Source of the DNA: Eshraghiella sp045542375
GTDB lineage: Bacteria; Bacillota; Clostridia; Lachnospirales; Lachnospiraceae
Direction: 5' to 3'
DNA length: 28,926 bases
NCBI GenBank assembly: GCA_045542375.1
Contig: JAZQKW010000095.1
Coordinates: forward strand, 1-28,926
Shown here: positions 6,540-14,373 of the stretch, piece after piece
How positions within the stretch are numbered: position 1 is the first letter of the stretch
How the letters are laid out: each line of letters begins with the position of its first letter
Program-made: the position numbers and the translations under genes
Notes under the pieces: model-generated
The model's input: the letters and a program-made list of their open reading frames with translations, nothing else
What the model was told of the DNA's origin: nothing
Databases searched by the model: none

Positions 6540-7580
6540 ATGAACAATTCTGAAGAAAATACTAACGAAATTATAGATGATATTGAAATCGTTGATGTTT
6601 CTGAAGATACAGACACTGCAACTAATGAGGCAGCTAAGGAAGACGAAGCTGCCTCTTCTATTGAAAATGATACCAACAATAATACTGACAATGACATAGA
6701 GATTCTTCTTAACGAAGATGTAACTGTAGATAAGGACAATCATACCTTAGAGCCTGACAACCGTAAATTTCATTTTACGAAGGGCGATAAGATTCGATAT
6801 GTCATCCTGGCATTGGCAGTGATTATTTTTATCATATCCGCAGTAAAACTTGTATCTACATTCCAGAGATACAAAAACGAAAGGGAACGTAACGACCAGA
6901 TTAAAGATGATGTTGTTGACATAGAAGACACTACTACCACCGCAGCTGAGGACAAGGATGGTCAGCATCACGAGAACATCAACCCTCACCTCAACATTGA
7001 CTTTGATGAATTAAAGGCAATTAACAGTGACACAGTTGCATGGGTGGACATCCCTTCTCTCGGTATCACATATCCTGTAGTTCAGCATACGGACAATGAC
7101 TACTATCTGGAACATGATATTACTCATTCAACCAGCTGGTCAGGTGCCATATATCTTGGTTATGAACACAACAGTAACTTTGAAGATGACAGAAGTCTCA
7201 TCTACGGTCACAGAATGGACGACGGCTCGATGTTCGCCAATCTGTTAAAATACGATGACGAAGATTTCTTCAAAACACAGGCAGAGAAGCACAATAACTA
7301 TGTGTATATCTATATGGAAGACAGAGTCAATGTATACGAGATATTCTCAATAACAGATGTATATTATGACGAACACCCTAATGCATTCCGTATTAGTTTT
7401 CCATCAGGATACACCAAGCAGGATTTCCTTGATTATCTTAAAGAAATTGAATTATATGACACCGGTGTCAAGGCCTTTGCCGACGACAAGCTCCTTACAC
7501 TGTACACATGTCAGGGTAATGCCAAGTCTAAGCTTCGTCATATGGTTCACACAAGACTTATAACAACAATTAATAAATAA
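6540..7580 (+). CDS. srtB: Class B sortase, membrane anchored
   Basis: 346 residues. Sortases are transpeptidases that cleave a sorting motif on secreted proteins and attach them to peptidoglycan. Seen: a very acidic, low-complexity cytoplasmic tail (residues 1-80), one membrane segment (86-105), a linker, then the catalytic domain: VAWVDIPSLGITYPVVQ, YLGYEH, His224 in IYGHRMDDGSMF, Cys324 in LLTLYTCQG and Arg333 (KLRHMVHTRL). The domain order and the TLxTC motif fit class B. I chose ATG 6540 (GGAG eight bases upstream) over ATG 6519. No LPxTG/NPxTN-type substrate protein is in the window. The long acidic tail is unusual for the family. Confidence 0.9.
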   Translation: MNNSEENTNEIIDDIEIVDVSEDTDTATNEAAKEDEAASSIENDTNNNTDNDIEILLNEDVTVDKDNHTLEPDNRKFHFTKGDKIRYVILALAVIIFIISAVKLVSTFQRYKNERERNDQIKDDVVDIEDTTTTAAEDKDGQHHENINPHLNIDFDELKAINSDTVAWVDIPSLGITYPVVQHTDNDYYLEHDITHSTSWSGAIYLGYEHNSNFEDDRSLIYGHRMDDGSMFANLLKYDDEDFFKTQAEKHNNYVYIYMEDRVNVYEIFSITDVYYDEHPNAFRISFPSGYTKQDFLDYLKEIELYDTGVKAFADDKLLTLYTCQGNAKSKLRHMVHTRLITTINK

Positions 7581-7582
7581 TT

Positions 7583-8254
7583 ATGAAGAGACCATTAAAA
7601 ATAACATTAATTATAATAGCAGGCATAGCACTTCTTGGTATTTTATCCGTAGCGTTTATCAATCTGAGAGTAAAAGCCGTTGCAAGGGAAAAAATAATAA
7701 CCTCTCAAGAGGCCTTGGAACTTCAGGACGTTGACTGTATCCTTGTGCTTGGATGCAAGGTTAAGGACAACGGGGAACCAAGCCCCATGCTGTTAGACCG
7801 TCTTATAACGGGTACTGAACTTTACAAGGAAGGTGCAGCCCCTAAGATTCTTATGAGCGGCGACCATGGTCGTGACACCTACGACGAAGTAAATGTCATG
7901 AAGAAATATGCACTGGACAATGGCATTCCATCAGAGGACGTATTTATGGACCATGCCGGTTTCTCAACTTATGACAGCATATATCGTGCCAAGCATATAT
8001 TTGAAGCCAAGAAGGTAATAATCGTCACTCAGGAATATCACCTGAACAGGGCTCTCTATCTTGCTCACAAATTAGGTCTGGAAGCATATGGCGTTCCTGC
8101 CGACCTAAGGGACTACAGTGGACAGACCATGAGAGATATCCGCGAAATCGCAGCAAGATGCAAGGATTTTGCCCTAGGTGCATTTAAGCCAAAGCCAACC
8201 TACCTTGGAGATGTAATACCAATCAGTGGAGATGGCAATGCTACTAATGATTAG
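7583..8254 (+). CDS. SanA/YdcF-like DUF218 membrane protein
   Basis: 223 residues. One N-terminal membrane segment (about 5-27), then a DUF218/ElyC-type domain: VDCILVLGCKVKDNGEPSPMLLDR, LMSGDHGRDTYDE, DHAGFSTYDSIYRAK, and IIVTQEYHLNRALYLAHKLG. SanA relatives act at the cell envelope (vancomycin sensitivity in E. coli); the biochemical activity is not settled. The start ATG lies two bases after the sortase stop and has no purine-rich ribosome site, so translation probably depends on coupling to the sortase gene. The residues after the domain (THLGDVIPI-like tail) are short. Confidence 0.85.
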   Translation: MKRPLKITLIIIAGIALLGILSVAFINLRVKAVAREKIITSQEALELQDVDCILVLGCKVKDNGEPSPMLLDRLITGTELYKEGAAPKILMSGDHGRDTYDEVNVMKKYALDNGIPSEDVFMDHAGFSTYDSIYRAKHIFEAKKVIIVTQEYHLNRALYLAHKLGLEAYGVPADLRDYSGQTMRDIREIAARCKDFALGAFKPKPTYLGDVIPISGDGNATND

Positions 8255-8285
8255 ATAATTTAAGCCGGAGCGACAACTAAAAAAC

Positions 8286-8314
8286 AATCCCTGTAAGCAC
8301 CGCTTACAGGGATT
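8286..8314 (-). terminator. Hairpin terminator between sanA-like and yjfB-like genes
   Basis: A perfect 13-bp stem (AATCCCTGTAAGC / GCTTACAGGGATT) with a three-base loop. On the minus strand it is followed by GTTTTTTAG, so it is a good terminator for the yjfB-like gene. On the plus strand the T run is poor, but the hairpin may still serve the sanA-like gene. Confidence 0.85.
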
Positions 8315-8325
8315 ATTCATTACAA

Positions 8326-8505
8326 CTATAATCTTACATCAATGTTCCCGCCGACATGAGGTGAAACAGACATTTCCATCATCTTAACCATTCCGTTTCC
8401 TAAGGATTCCATCGTATCCAGATTCTGAGAAAGAACCTTGATTGAAATGTCATTCATTACGTTAGCGGCTGACATTGCAACTGGTGAGAAACCACCGATT
8501 TCCAT
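8326..8505 (-). CDS. YjfB-like putative motility protein, 59 residues
   Basis: A short gene on the minus strand, read from ATG 8505 with a full TAGGAGG ribosome site. The protein begins M-E-I-G-G-F-S-P-V-A, contains N-x-M-N-D-I-S-I-K-V-L-S-Q-N-L-D-T-M-E and G-x-x-M-V-K-M-M-E, and ends SVSPHVGGNIDVRL. The ending 'SV-P-H-GG-ID-', the length and the Lys-Met-Met-Glu helix match the YjfB family (PF14070), called putative motility proteins from their occurrence in flagellated Firmicutes. It has its own terminator. No flagellar genes are nearby and no clear promoter was found, although the gap to the divergent yitT-like gene is AT-rich. Function unknown. Confidence 0.85.
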   Translation of the reverse strand: MEIGGFSPVAMSAANVMNDISIKVLSQNLDTMESLGNGMVKMMEMSVSPHVGGNIDVRL

Positions 8506-8614
8506 ATCTATCGCCTCCTATCTTTCTGTTTGTATAATAATTGTAACTTATTATTTTGCATAAAACAAGGACTTTTTGCCCAAAATAACAAAAAGTTTTT
8601 TGGGAGGGAATAAT

Positions 8615-9454
8615 ATGTCCCGCAGAGTTATAAAACTGTTGAAAATAATGCTGGGAGCCGCATTAATGGGCATTGCGGTAAGTTCTATATATGAACCTGC
8701 AGGGATTGTGGCAGGAGGCCTTTCAGGAGTTGGAATTATTCTAAAAGAAAGTGCCGGAGTTCCTCTGTGGATGACTAATATAGCACTTAATATCCCTCTT
8801 TTTTTTGCGGCATTTTTAATGCTTGGTAAGAAAAGTCTGATATGGTCACTTATAGGGATGGCGTCGTTTACTGTGGCAGTTGCTTTTGCACCACCGGTTA
8901 TGGTGTTCCGGGGAGAAGTGTTCCCTGCAGCTCTTTGCGGTGGAGTTGTAATGGGAATGGGTATCGGGCTTATAATAGGACAAAATACGACCACGGGCGG
9001 CGTGGACCTGATTGCTACCATGATAAACAGAAAATTCCGTCGCTTCAAAACGGTATGGATAATGTTTGTATTTGATGCTGTGATTATAGGGGCAGGTGTT
9101 GCTGTTTTTGGACTGATTAACGCAGTATACGCAGTGTTTTCACTGTTTCTTGTAAGCTATGTGTCAGGAAAAATAATTGATGGACCGGGAAGAGCAAAAG
9201 CAGTGGTTGTAATAAGCAGAAAAGATGACATGATAGCGGATTTTCTTATGAGAGATATGGAAAGAGGCGTTACAGGCTTTTTGTCCATGGGAATGTATTC
9301 TGGAAGGGAAGGATATGCGCTACTTTGTGTCCTTCAGGGAAGGGAACTTCCTTATGTGAGAAAAAGGATTCGTCAGATTGACAATAAGGCTTTTATCATG
9401 ATTTCAGACGTGACAGAGGTTTTGGGTGAAGGTTTTGTGGAAAATTTATATTGA
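8615..9454 (+). CDS. YitT family (DUF161/DUF2179) membrane protein
   Basis: 279 residues from ATG 8615 (GGGAGGG upstream; a TTG at 8576 is possible but poor). Seen: five or so hydrophobic helices in the first 190 residues with the family's glycine-rich signatures EPAGIVAGGLSGVGII, FRGEVFPAALCGGVVMGMG and GQNTTTGGVDLIATMIN, then a C-terminal soluble DUF2179 domain (RAKAVVVISRKDDMIADF to FIMISDVTEVLGEGF). YitT-family proteins are widespread in Firmicutes; the transported substrate is not known. It is divergent from the yjfB-like gene. Confidence 0.9.
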   Translation: MSRRVIKLLKIMLGAALMGIAVSSIYEPAGIVAGGLSGVGIILKESAGVPLWMTNIALNIPLFFAAFLMLGKKSLIWSLIGMASFTVAVAFAPPVMVFRGEVFPAALCGGVVMGMGIGLIIGQNTTTGGVDLIATMINRKFRRFKTVWIMFVFDAVIIGAGVAVFGLINAVYAVFSLFLVSYVSGKIIDGPGRAKAVVVISRKDDMIADFLMRDMERGVTGFLSMGMYSGREGYALLCVLQGRELPYVRKRIRQIDNKAFIMISDVTEVLGEGFVENLY

Positions 9455-9462
9455 AAGGGCAC

Positions 9463-9570
9463 TTTTTCTGTGTAAATTGCTACATAAAGTGAAAAAAAAG
9501 TGAACTTGTATGCAAATTTACCAAATAACCAAATTCATTTTTGGTAAATCGGGGTATGGTTTTAATACCA
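9463..9570. promoter_or_regulatory. Inverted-repeat-rich region upstream of the sugar ABC ATPase
   Basis: This gap holds ATTTACCAAA at 9516-9525 and its exact complement TTTGGTAAAT at 9540-9549 with a 14-base spacer, further CCAAA and TTTTGG elements, and a GGTAT...ATACC repeat near 9553-9570. Upstream, CACTTTTTCTGTGTA and TACATAAAGTG form a possible hairpin that may end the yitT-like transcript. I could not settle a promoter: TATTAT at 9580-9585 is a candidate -10 without a good -35. The repeats may be operators. Confidence 0.45.
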
Positions 9571-9634
9571 CCAAAAGTGTATTATAGTTGATATGTAAGT
9601 CATAGTATATATGACGATATTTAGGAGGAAAGTT

Positions 9635-10747
9635 ATGGCAAGTTTATCACTTAAGAACGTATGCAAAGTATATCCTAACGGATTTGTAGCAGTTAAAGAC
9701 TTCAACCTTGATATCGAAGATAAGGAATTCATCATCTTCGTAGGACCATCAGGTTGTGGTAAGACAACAACACTTCGTATGATCGCAGGTCTTGAAGATA
9801 TTTCTTCAGGCGAGCTTTGGATCGGTGACAGATTAGTTAACGACATCGAGCCTAAGGACAGAGATATTGCGATGGTATTCCAGAACTACGCATTATATCC
9901 ACATATGACAGTTTATGACAACATGTCATTCGGATTAAAGTTAAGAAAAGTACCTAAGGCTGAGATTGACAAGTTAGTTCATGAAGCAGCTAAGATTCTT
10001 GGTATTGAACAGTTACTTGATCGTAAGCCAAAGGCTCTTTCAGGTGGACAGAGACAGCGAGTTGCTATGGGTCGTGCAATCGTTCGTAACCCTAAGGTAT
10101 TCCTTATGGACGAGCCTTTATCAAACCTTGATGCTAAGCTCCGTGTACAGATGCGTATCGAGATTTCTAAGCTTCACCAGAGACTTGAAGCTACAATCAT
10201 CTACGTAACACATGACCAGACAGAGGCTATGACACTTGGTACAAGAATCGTAGTTCTTAAAGATGGTATCATCCAGCAGGTAGATACACCACAGAACCTT
10301 TACGACAAGCCATGTAACGTATTCGTTGCCGGATTCATCGGATCACCTCAGATGAACCTTATCAATGCTAAGGTAGTTCAGTCTGGTACAGATGTTGTTC
10401 TTATGTTTGGTGGAAATACAGTTAAGCTTCCAGAAGCTAAGGCTCAGAAGTTAATCGAAAGCGGATATGTTGATACAACAGTTATTATGGGTATCCGTCC
10501 AGAAGATTTAAATGATTCAGAAGTAGTAGTTAACGCTAACCCAGAAAGCGTTATCGAAGCTAACATCAAAGTATACGAATTACTTGGTGCAGAAGTATTC
10601 CTTTACTTCGACATTGATGAAGTTAGCTGTACAGCAAGAGTTAACCCTCGTACAACAGCTCGTCCTGGCGATGTAATCAAGCTTGGTCTTGATATGAATA
10701 AACTTCACATCTTCGATAAGGATACAGAGCAGGTTATCTTACACTAA
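9635..10747 (+). CDS. msmK: Multi-sugar ABC transporter ATP-binding protein (MsmK/UgpC/MsmX type)
   Basis: 370 residues. Seen: Walker A GPSGCGKT (37-44), Q loop in VFQNYALYPHMTV, signature LSGGQRQR (135-142), Walker B VFLMDEPLSNLD, the switch histidine in VTHDQTEA, then a C-terminal TOBE-type regulatory domain with IMGIRPEDL. This is the CUT1 carbohydrate-importer ATPase, which hydrolyses ATP for membrane permeases. No permease or binding-protein genes adjoin it; in Firmicutes such solitary ATPases (MsmX, MsmK) are shared by several sugar importers. AGGAGG precedes ATG 9635. Codon choice is strongly biased like the aldolase gene, which suggests high expression. A strong terminator follows. 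Confidence 0.95.
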   Translation: MASLSLKNVCKVYPNGFVAVKDFNLDIEDKEFIIFVGPSGCGKTTTLRMIAGLEDISSGELWIGDRLVNDIEPKDRDIAMVFQNYALYPHMTVYDNMSFGLKLRKVPKAEIDKLVHEAAKILGIEQLLDRKPKALSGGQRQRVAMGRAIVRNPKVFLMDEPLSNLDAKLRVQMRIEISKLHQRLEATIIYVTHDQTEAMTLGTRIVVLKDGIIQQVDTPQNLYDKPCNVFVAGFIGSPQMNLINAKVVQSGTDVVLMFGGNTVKLPEAKAQKLIESGYVDTTVIMGIRPEDLNDSEVVVNANPESVIEANIKVYELLGAEVFLYFDIDEVSCTARVNPRTTARPGDVIKLGLDMNKLHIFDKDTEQVILH

Positions 10748-10761
10748 TTACAATGAAATTG

Positions 10762-10791
10762 ACCGGTTGGACTATGTCCAACCGGTTTTTT
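10762..10791 (+). terminator. Strong terminator after the sugar ABC ATPase
   Basis: ACCGGTTGGAC / GTCCAACCGGT, an 11-bp perfect stem with loop TAT, followed by a run of T. The TTGGAC in the 5' arm (10767-10772) and TATTAA at 10791-10796 with an 18-base spacer could form a weak promoter for the next operon. Confidence 0.93.
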
Positions 10792-10820
10792 ATTAAGTAG
10801 CAATACCGCTTGTGCGCGGC

Positions 10821-10846
10821 GATTGTGCAGATGCGCAATCTTTTTT
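10821..10846 (+). terminator. Leader hairpin with T run ahead of the ABC-2 operon
   Basis: GATTGTGC / GCGCAATC (one wobble) around AGAT, followed by six T, 18 bases before the ATG at 10865. It looks like an intrinsic terminator but lies in the leader of the next operon. A second hairpin CCGC-TTGTGC-GCGG sits just upstream (10806-10819), and its TTGTGC loop can pair with the terminator's 3' arm, so alternative folds are possible. Confidence 0.6.
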
Positions 10847-10864
10847 GACAGGAGACGTGTTAAC

Positions 10865-11569
10865 ATGCTTAGAATAAACAATTACACTAAATTATATGGA
10901 AAGAAGACTGCAGTGGATAATCTTTCGCTGGAGATTAAAGCAGGAGAAATCTATGGTTTTATAGGCCATAATGGTGCAGGTAAGACCACTACATTGAAAG
11001 CCTGTGCAGGAATTTTGAACTTTGAACAGGGTGAAATATATATAGATGGGGTATCGGTAAAAGAACATCCTATGGAATGTAAGAAGAAATTAGCCTATAT
11101 ACCGGATAATCCGGATTTGTACGGATTTATGACGGGGGCAGCATATTTGAATTTTGTTGCGGACGTTTATGAGGTTTCCAAGGAAGACAGAACTAAGAGA
11201 ATAGAGATGTATTCAGAGTTGTATGGGATTGACGAAGATCTTGGAACACCTATTAATTCATATTCACATGGTATGAGACAGAAGATAGCCATTATTTCTG
11301 CACTCATACATGAACCAAAGCTTATAATTATGGATGAGCCATTTGTAGGTCTTGACCCTAAGGCTTCGCATATTTTGAAAAAACAGATGAGGGAACTGTG
11401 TGATGGAGGCGGAGCAATATTTTTCTCTACCCATGTACTTGAGGTTGCAGAGAAGCTTTGCGATAAAATTGCAATCATTCAAGGAGGTAAGCTTATAGCT
11501 TCCGGAACAATGGAAGAGGTTAAGGGTAATGCGTCCTTGGAAGATGTATTTTTGGAACTGGAGGAATAA
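10865..11569 (+). CDS. ABC-2 type transporter ATP-binding protein
   Basis: 234 residues. Seen: Walker A GHNGAGKT (34-41), the signature variant YSHGMRQK in place of LSGGQ, Walker B LIIMDEPFVGLDP, switch histidine in FFSTHVLEVAEKLCD. This variant signature is usual in ABC-2/CcmA-type export or housekeeping ATPases. ATG 10865 has AGGAG upstream; an earlier GTG would have to lie in the terminator-like hairpin. Its partner is the permease gene that starts two bases after its stop codon. The substrate is unknown; Ecs/antibiotic-type exporters are the nearest architecture. Confidence 0.92.
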   Translation: MLRINNYTKLYGKKTAVDNLSLEIKAGEIYGFIGHNGAGKTTTLKACAGILNFEQGEIYIDGVSVKEHPMECKKKLAYIPDNPDLYGFMTGAAYLNFVADVYEVSKEDRTKRIEMYSELYGIDEDLGTPINSYSHGMRQKIAIISALIHEPKLIIMDEPFVGLDPKASHILKKQMRELCDGGGAIFFSTHVLEVAEKLCDKIAIIQGGKLIASGTMEEVKGNASLEDVFLELEE

Positions 11570-11571
11570 GT

Positions 11572-13170
11572 ATGGAATTATTTCTTAAACTTCTGAAAAT
11601 AAGAATTAAGTCTGTTTTCTCCGGTAATGGCAGCAAAGAAGGCAAGGGGAGAAATATTGGCTTTAAGGTTTTTATTGGGATAATGATTGCTTATGCAGCG
11701 GTATGCTTCATAGGTATTTTTGGCGTGTATTTTTTCAGGCTGGCTGAGAATTTTGTTGAGCAGGAATGCGGCTGGGCATATTTTTCGATGGTGGCAATTG
11801 TTATGATGTCAATCGGCTTTGTAACTACGGTGTTTGCGGCTCAGTCGCAGATATTTGAGGCAAAAGATAACGACCTTCTTACGTCCATGCCAATTCCGGT
11901 CAGATATATTGTTTTGAGCAGAATAGGAACGCTGCTTATAATTGAACTTATAGAGTCTGTGGTAATAGGTATTGAGGCTGTATTGGTGTATAATATTTTT
12001 GCCGGAATACCGATGCAGGGATATATTTTCCTTATATTTGAGATTATTGGACTGAATCTTATTACCGCAACAATAGCTACACTTCTTGGATGGCTACTTG
12101 CATTTATCACATCCAAGGTGCATCGCAAGGCATTTGTGACAACGGTTGCAACGCTGGTGCTTGCGGCGGGATTTTTTGCGCTTATAAGTGCGGGAGAAAA
12201 TTACCTTAACAGAATGCTTGATAATGATGTGGCAATGGAAGACACCATGAATAATGCATTGTATCCGTTTTATTGTTTTGGAAAGGGCATCGGTGATGGT
12301 GTTGTAAGTGATTTCCTATTGTTTATGGGAATGTCAATACTTCTGTTTGCTGGTCTGGTATATGGTCTTTCTCCATTCTTTTTACGTATTACAACTACTA
12401 AAAAAGGTACTCTTAGGAAAAAATACAATCCTGAGAAGAATGTTTTAAACCCTGTTAAGAAGACATTGCTTAAGAAGGAGCTTAAAAGATTTTTTACCAA
12501 TGCTTCCTATATGCTTAATACGGGAATGGGACTTCTTGTTCTTACGGCAGGGAGCATACTTTTGTTGGTTGAAAAGGATATGCTGTATAAGGTGGCGGGA
12601 GATTTTCCGTATATGCGTAGAAATATCGGGATGTTTCTCATATTTATAGAAATGTTTTTCTGCATGCTTAACGTGATTTCTGCACCTTCGATTTCATTGG
12701 AAGGAGAAGGGTTGTGGATATGTAAGTCCATGCCGTTAAAACCATCGGATATATTGATGTCAAAGGTTAAGGCACATTTAATTATATGTATGCCATTTGT
12801 TATTATGTTCGGTGTGGCTGCCAATATAGTGCTTCCACTAACGCCTGTCCTGAGAGCGGGAATATTCTTAATTCCCGGTGGAGCAACAGTGTTTACGGCG
12901 TATCTGGGAGTGGTGTGTAATCTTATGCTCCCCAAATTTGACTGGACAGATGAATCAGTTGCGGTTAAGCAGAGTCTGGCTGTAATCGCTACAATGGGAA
13001 TAGGCTTCGGTGTATTGGTGGTTACATTTATTGTTTTTGCCATGATACACTGGTTCCCTTATGCAAAAGATGTGTATTCTGTTGTTATGTTTATCGGATT
13101 TGTTATTGCGAGTCTGATTCTTAATAATTATTTACACAAAAAGGGCAGTAAGCGATTTTTAGAATTGTAA
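11572..13170 (+). CDS. ABC-2 type transporter permease
   Basis: 532 residues with about twelve hydrophobic segments: pairs near residues 29-52 and 62-84, several between 115-215, two at 255-280, then four to six from 320 to the end. A long basic loop (TTTKKGTLRKKYNPEKNVLNP in part, residues 280-310) faces the cytosol. The segment SAPSISLEGEGLWICKSMP is characteristic of large 'putative ABC exporter' permeases of Firmicutes. It forms the membrane half of an exporter with the ATPase just upstream. Nothing in the sequence names the substrate. Confidence 0.85.
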   Translation: MELFLKLLKIRIKSVFSGNGSKEGKGRNIGFKVFIGIMIAYAAVCFIGIFGVYFFRLAENFVEQECGWAYFSMVAIVMMSIGFVTTVFAAQSQIFEAKDNDLLTSMPIPVRYIVLSRIGTLLIIELIESVVIGIEAVLVYNIFAGIPMQGYIFLIFEIIGLNLITATIATLLGWLLAFITSKVHRKAFVTTVATLVLAAGFFALISAGENYLNRMLDNDVAMEDTMNNALYPFYCFGKGIGDGVVSDFLLFMGMSILLFAGLVYGLSPFFLRITTTKKGTLRKKYNPEKNVLNPVKKTLLKKELKRFFTNASYMLNTGMGLLVLTAGSILLLVEKDMLYKVAGDFPYMRRNIGMFLIFIEMFFCMLNVISAPSISLEGEGLWICKSMPLKPSDILMSKVKAHLIICMPFVIMFGVAANIVLPLTPVLRAGIFLIPGGATVFTAYLGVVCNLMLPKFDWTDESVAVKQSLAVIATMGIGFGVLVVTFIVFAMIHWFPYAKDVYSVVMFIGFVIASLILNNYLHKKGSKRFLEL

Positions 13171-13193
13171 TTTGTTAGAATTTGTTTTATTAT
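13165..13193 (+). promoter_or_regulatory. Promoter of the CdaR-like regulator
   Basis: -35 TTGTAA at 13165-13170, 17-base spacer and -10 TATTAT at 13188-13193. The -35 overlaps the stop codon of the ABC permease gene. Confidence 0.55.
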
Positions 13194-13233
13194 AAGAATA
13201 GTGCAGATTTTTATTGACATAAAGGAGATAAGA

Positions 13234-14322
13234 ATGATTTCAAATCAGATACTTCAGAATACAATAGAGGGCCTTAAGGCGATAACAAGGATTGACCTTA
13301 GTGTTATGGATACGGATGGCAAGATTCTTGCTACTACTTTTCCGGAAGCTAAGGGATATGAGGATGCGGTTGTGTCTTTCGTAGAGTCACCGGCAGACAG
13401 TCAGGTGGTATCCGGACAGCAGTTTTTTAAGGTCTATGATGATAATCAGTTGGAGTACGTTCTTTTGGTCAGAGGCGGAAGCGATGATGTGTATATGATA
13501 GGCAAGCTTGCTACATTCCAGATTCAGAATCTTTTAGTGGCTTATAAGGAACGATTTGATAAGGATAATTTTATCAAGAATCTGTTATTGGATAATCTTT
13601 TGCTTGTTGATATTTATAACAGAGCCAAGAAGCTGCACATCGATTCAGAGGCTAAGAGAGTTGTATACATAGTTGAGACTAAGCTTGAGAAGGATAACAA
13701 TGCTCTTGAGACAGTGAGAACTCTTTTTGCTACCAAGACTAAGGATTTTATTACTGCAGTTGACGAGAAGAATATAATTATCGTTAAGGAAGTTAAGGAG
13801 AATGTAACATATAAGGAGATTGAGCAGACAGCATATGTTGTTCTTGATACCCTTAATGCAGAAGCGATGAGCAAGGTGAGAGTTGCCTATGGTACTATTG
13901 TTAATTCTCTTAAAGAGGTGTCTAAGTCATATAAGGAGGCTAAGATGGCTCTTGACGTAGGAAGAATTTTCTACAGCAACAGATATGTTATTTCATATAG
14001 TGATTTGGGTATAGGACGTCTGATTTATCAGCTTCCGATGCCGCTTTGTAAGATGTTCATCAAGGAGATTTTCGGTAATAAATCACCGGATGATTTTGAC
14101 GAAGAGACATTGACAACCATTAATAAATTTATGGAGAACAGTCTTAATGTATCAGAGACATCAAGACAGCTGTTTATCCATAGAAATACCCTTGTATATC
14201 GTCTGGATAAGATTCAGAAAAGTACAGGGCTTGATTTGCGTGTGTTCGAGGATGCTATTACTTTTAAAATTGCCCTTATGGTTGTTAAGTATATGAAATA
14301 TATGGAAAGCATTGATTATTAA
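13234..14322 (+). CDS. CdaR/PucR-like transcriptional regulator
   Basis: 362 residues from ATG 13234 (AAAGGAG upstream). Residues 1-110 resemble the sugar-diacid-recognition domain of CdaR: EGLKAITRIDLSVMDTDGKILATTFPE and GQQFFKVYDDNQLEYVLLV. The middle is a degenerate GGDEF-like region (VRVAYGTIVNSLKEVSKSYKEA). The C-terminus carries the PucR-type helix-turn-helix: NVSETSRQLFIHRNTLVYRLDKI followed by FEDAITFKIALMV. Such proteins bind DNA as regulators of sugar-acid or purine genes, but the target here is not evident: the neighbours are an ABC exporter upstream and the cell-division cluster downstream, each with its own promoter. Confidence 0.88.
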   Translation: MISNQILQNTIEGLKAITRIDLSVMDTDGKILATTFPEAKGYEDAVVSFVESPADSQVVSGQQFFKVYDDNQLEYVLLVRGGSDDVYMIGKLATFQIQNLLVAYKERFDKDNFIKNLLLDNLLLVDIYNRAKKLHIDSEAKRVVYIVETKLEKDNNALETVRTLFATKTKDFITAVDEKNIIIVKEVKENVTYKEIEQTAYVVLDTLNAEAMSKVRVAYGTIVNSLKEVSKSYKEAKMALDVGRIFYSNRYVISYSDLGIGRLIYQLPMPLCKMFIKEIFGNKSPDDFDEETLTTINKFMENSLNVSETSRQLFIHRNTLVYRLDKIQKSTGLDLRVFEDAITFKIALMVVKYMKYMESIDY

Positions 14323-14341
14323 TTGGTGAATCGGATATAAT
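14312..14341 (+). promoter_or_regulatory. Promoter of the ftsEX operon
   Basis: -35 TTGATT at 14312-14317, 18-base spacer, -10 TATAAT at 14336-14341. The -35 lies inside the last codons of the CdaR-like gene. Confidence 0.7.
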
Positions 14342-14373
14342 TTCTACAGACATTATTAAGAGGACAAAATATC

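Noticed and set aside
8505..8520. Sigma-D (flagellar) -10 element near the yjfB-like gene (GGCGATAG)
   Set aside because: It coincides with the ribosome-binding site and start codon, so it cannot be the promoter of that gene.
8551..9048. Open frame on the minus strand opposite the yitT-like gene
   Set aside because: Proline/isoleucine-rich product with no recognisable domain and no usable ribosome site.
10845..10850. Consensus TTGACA as a -35 element for the ABC-2 operon
   Set aside because: It is only 15 bases from the start codon and overlaps the ribosome-binding site, so no transcript could start usefully from it.
12507..13043. Open frame on the minus strand opposite the ABC permease
   Set aside because: Shadow of a membrane protein gene; no independent support.
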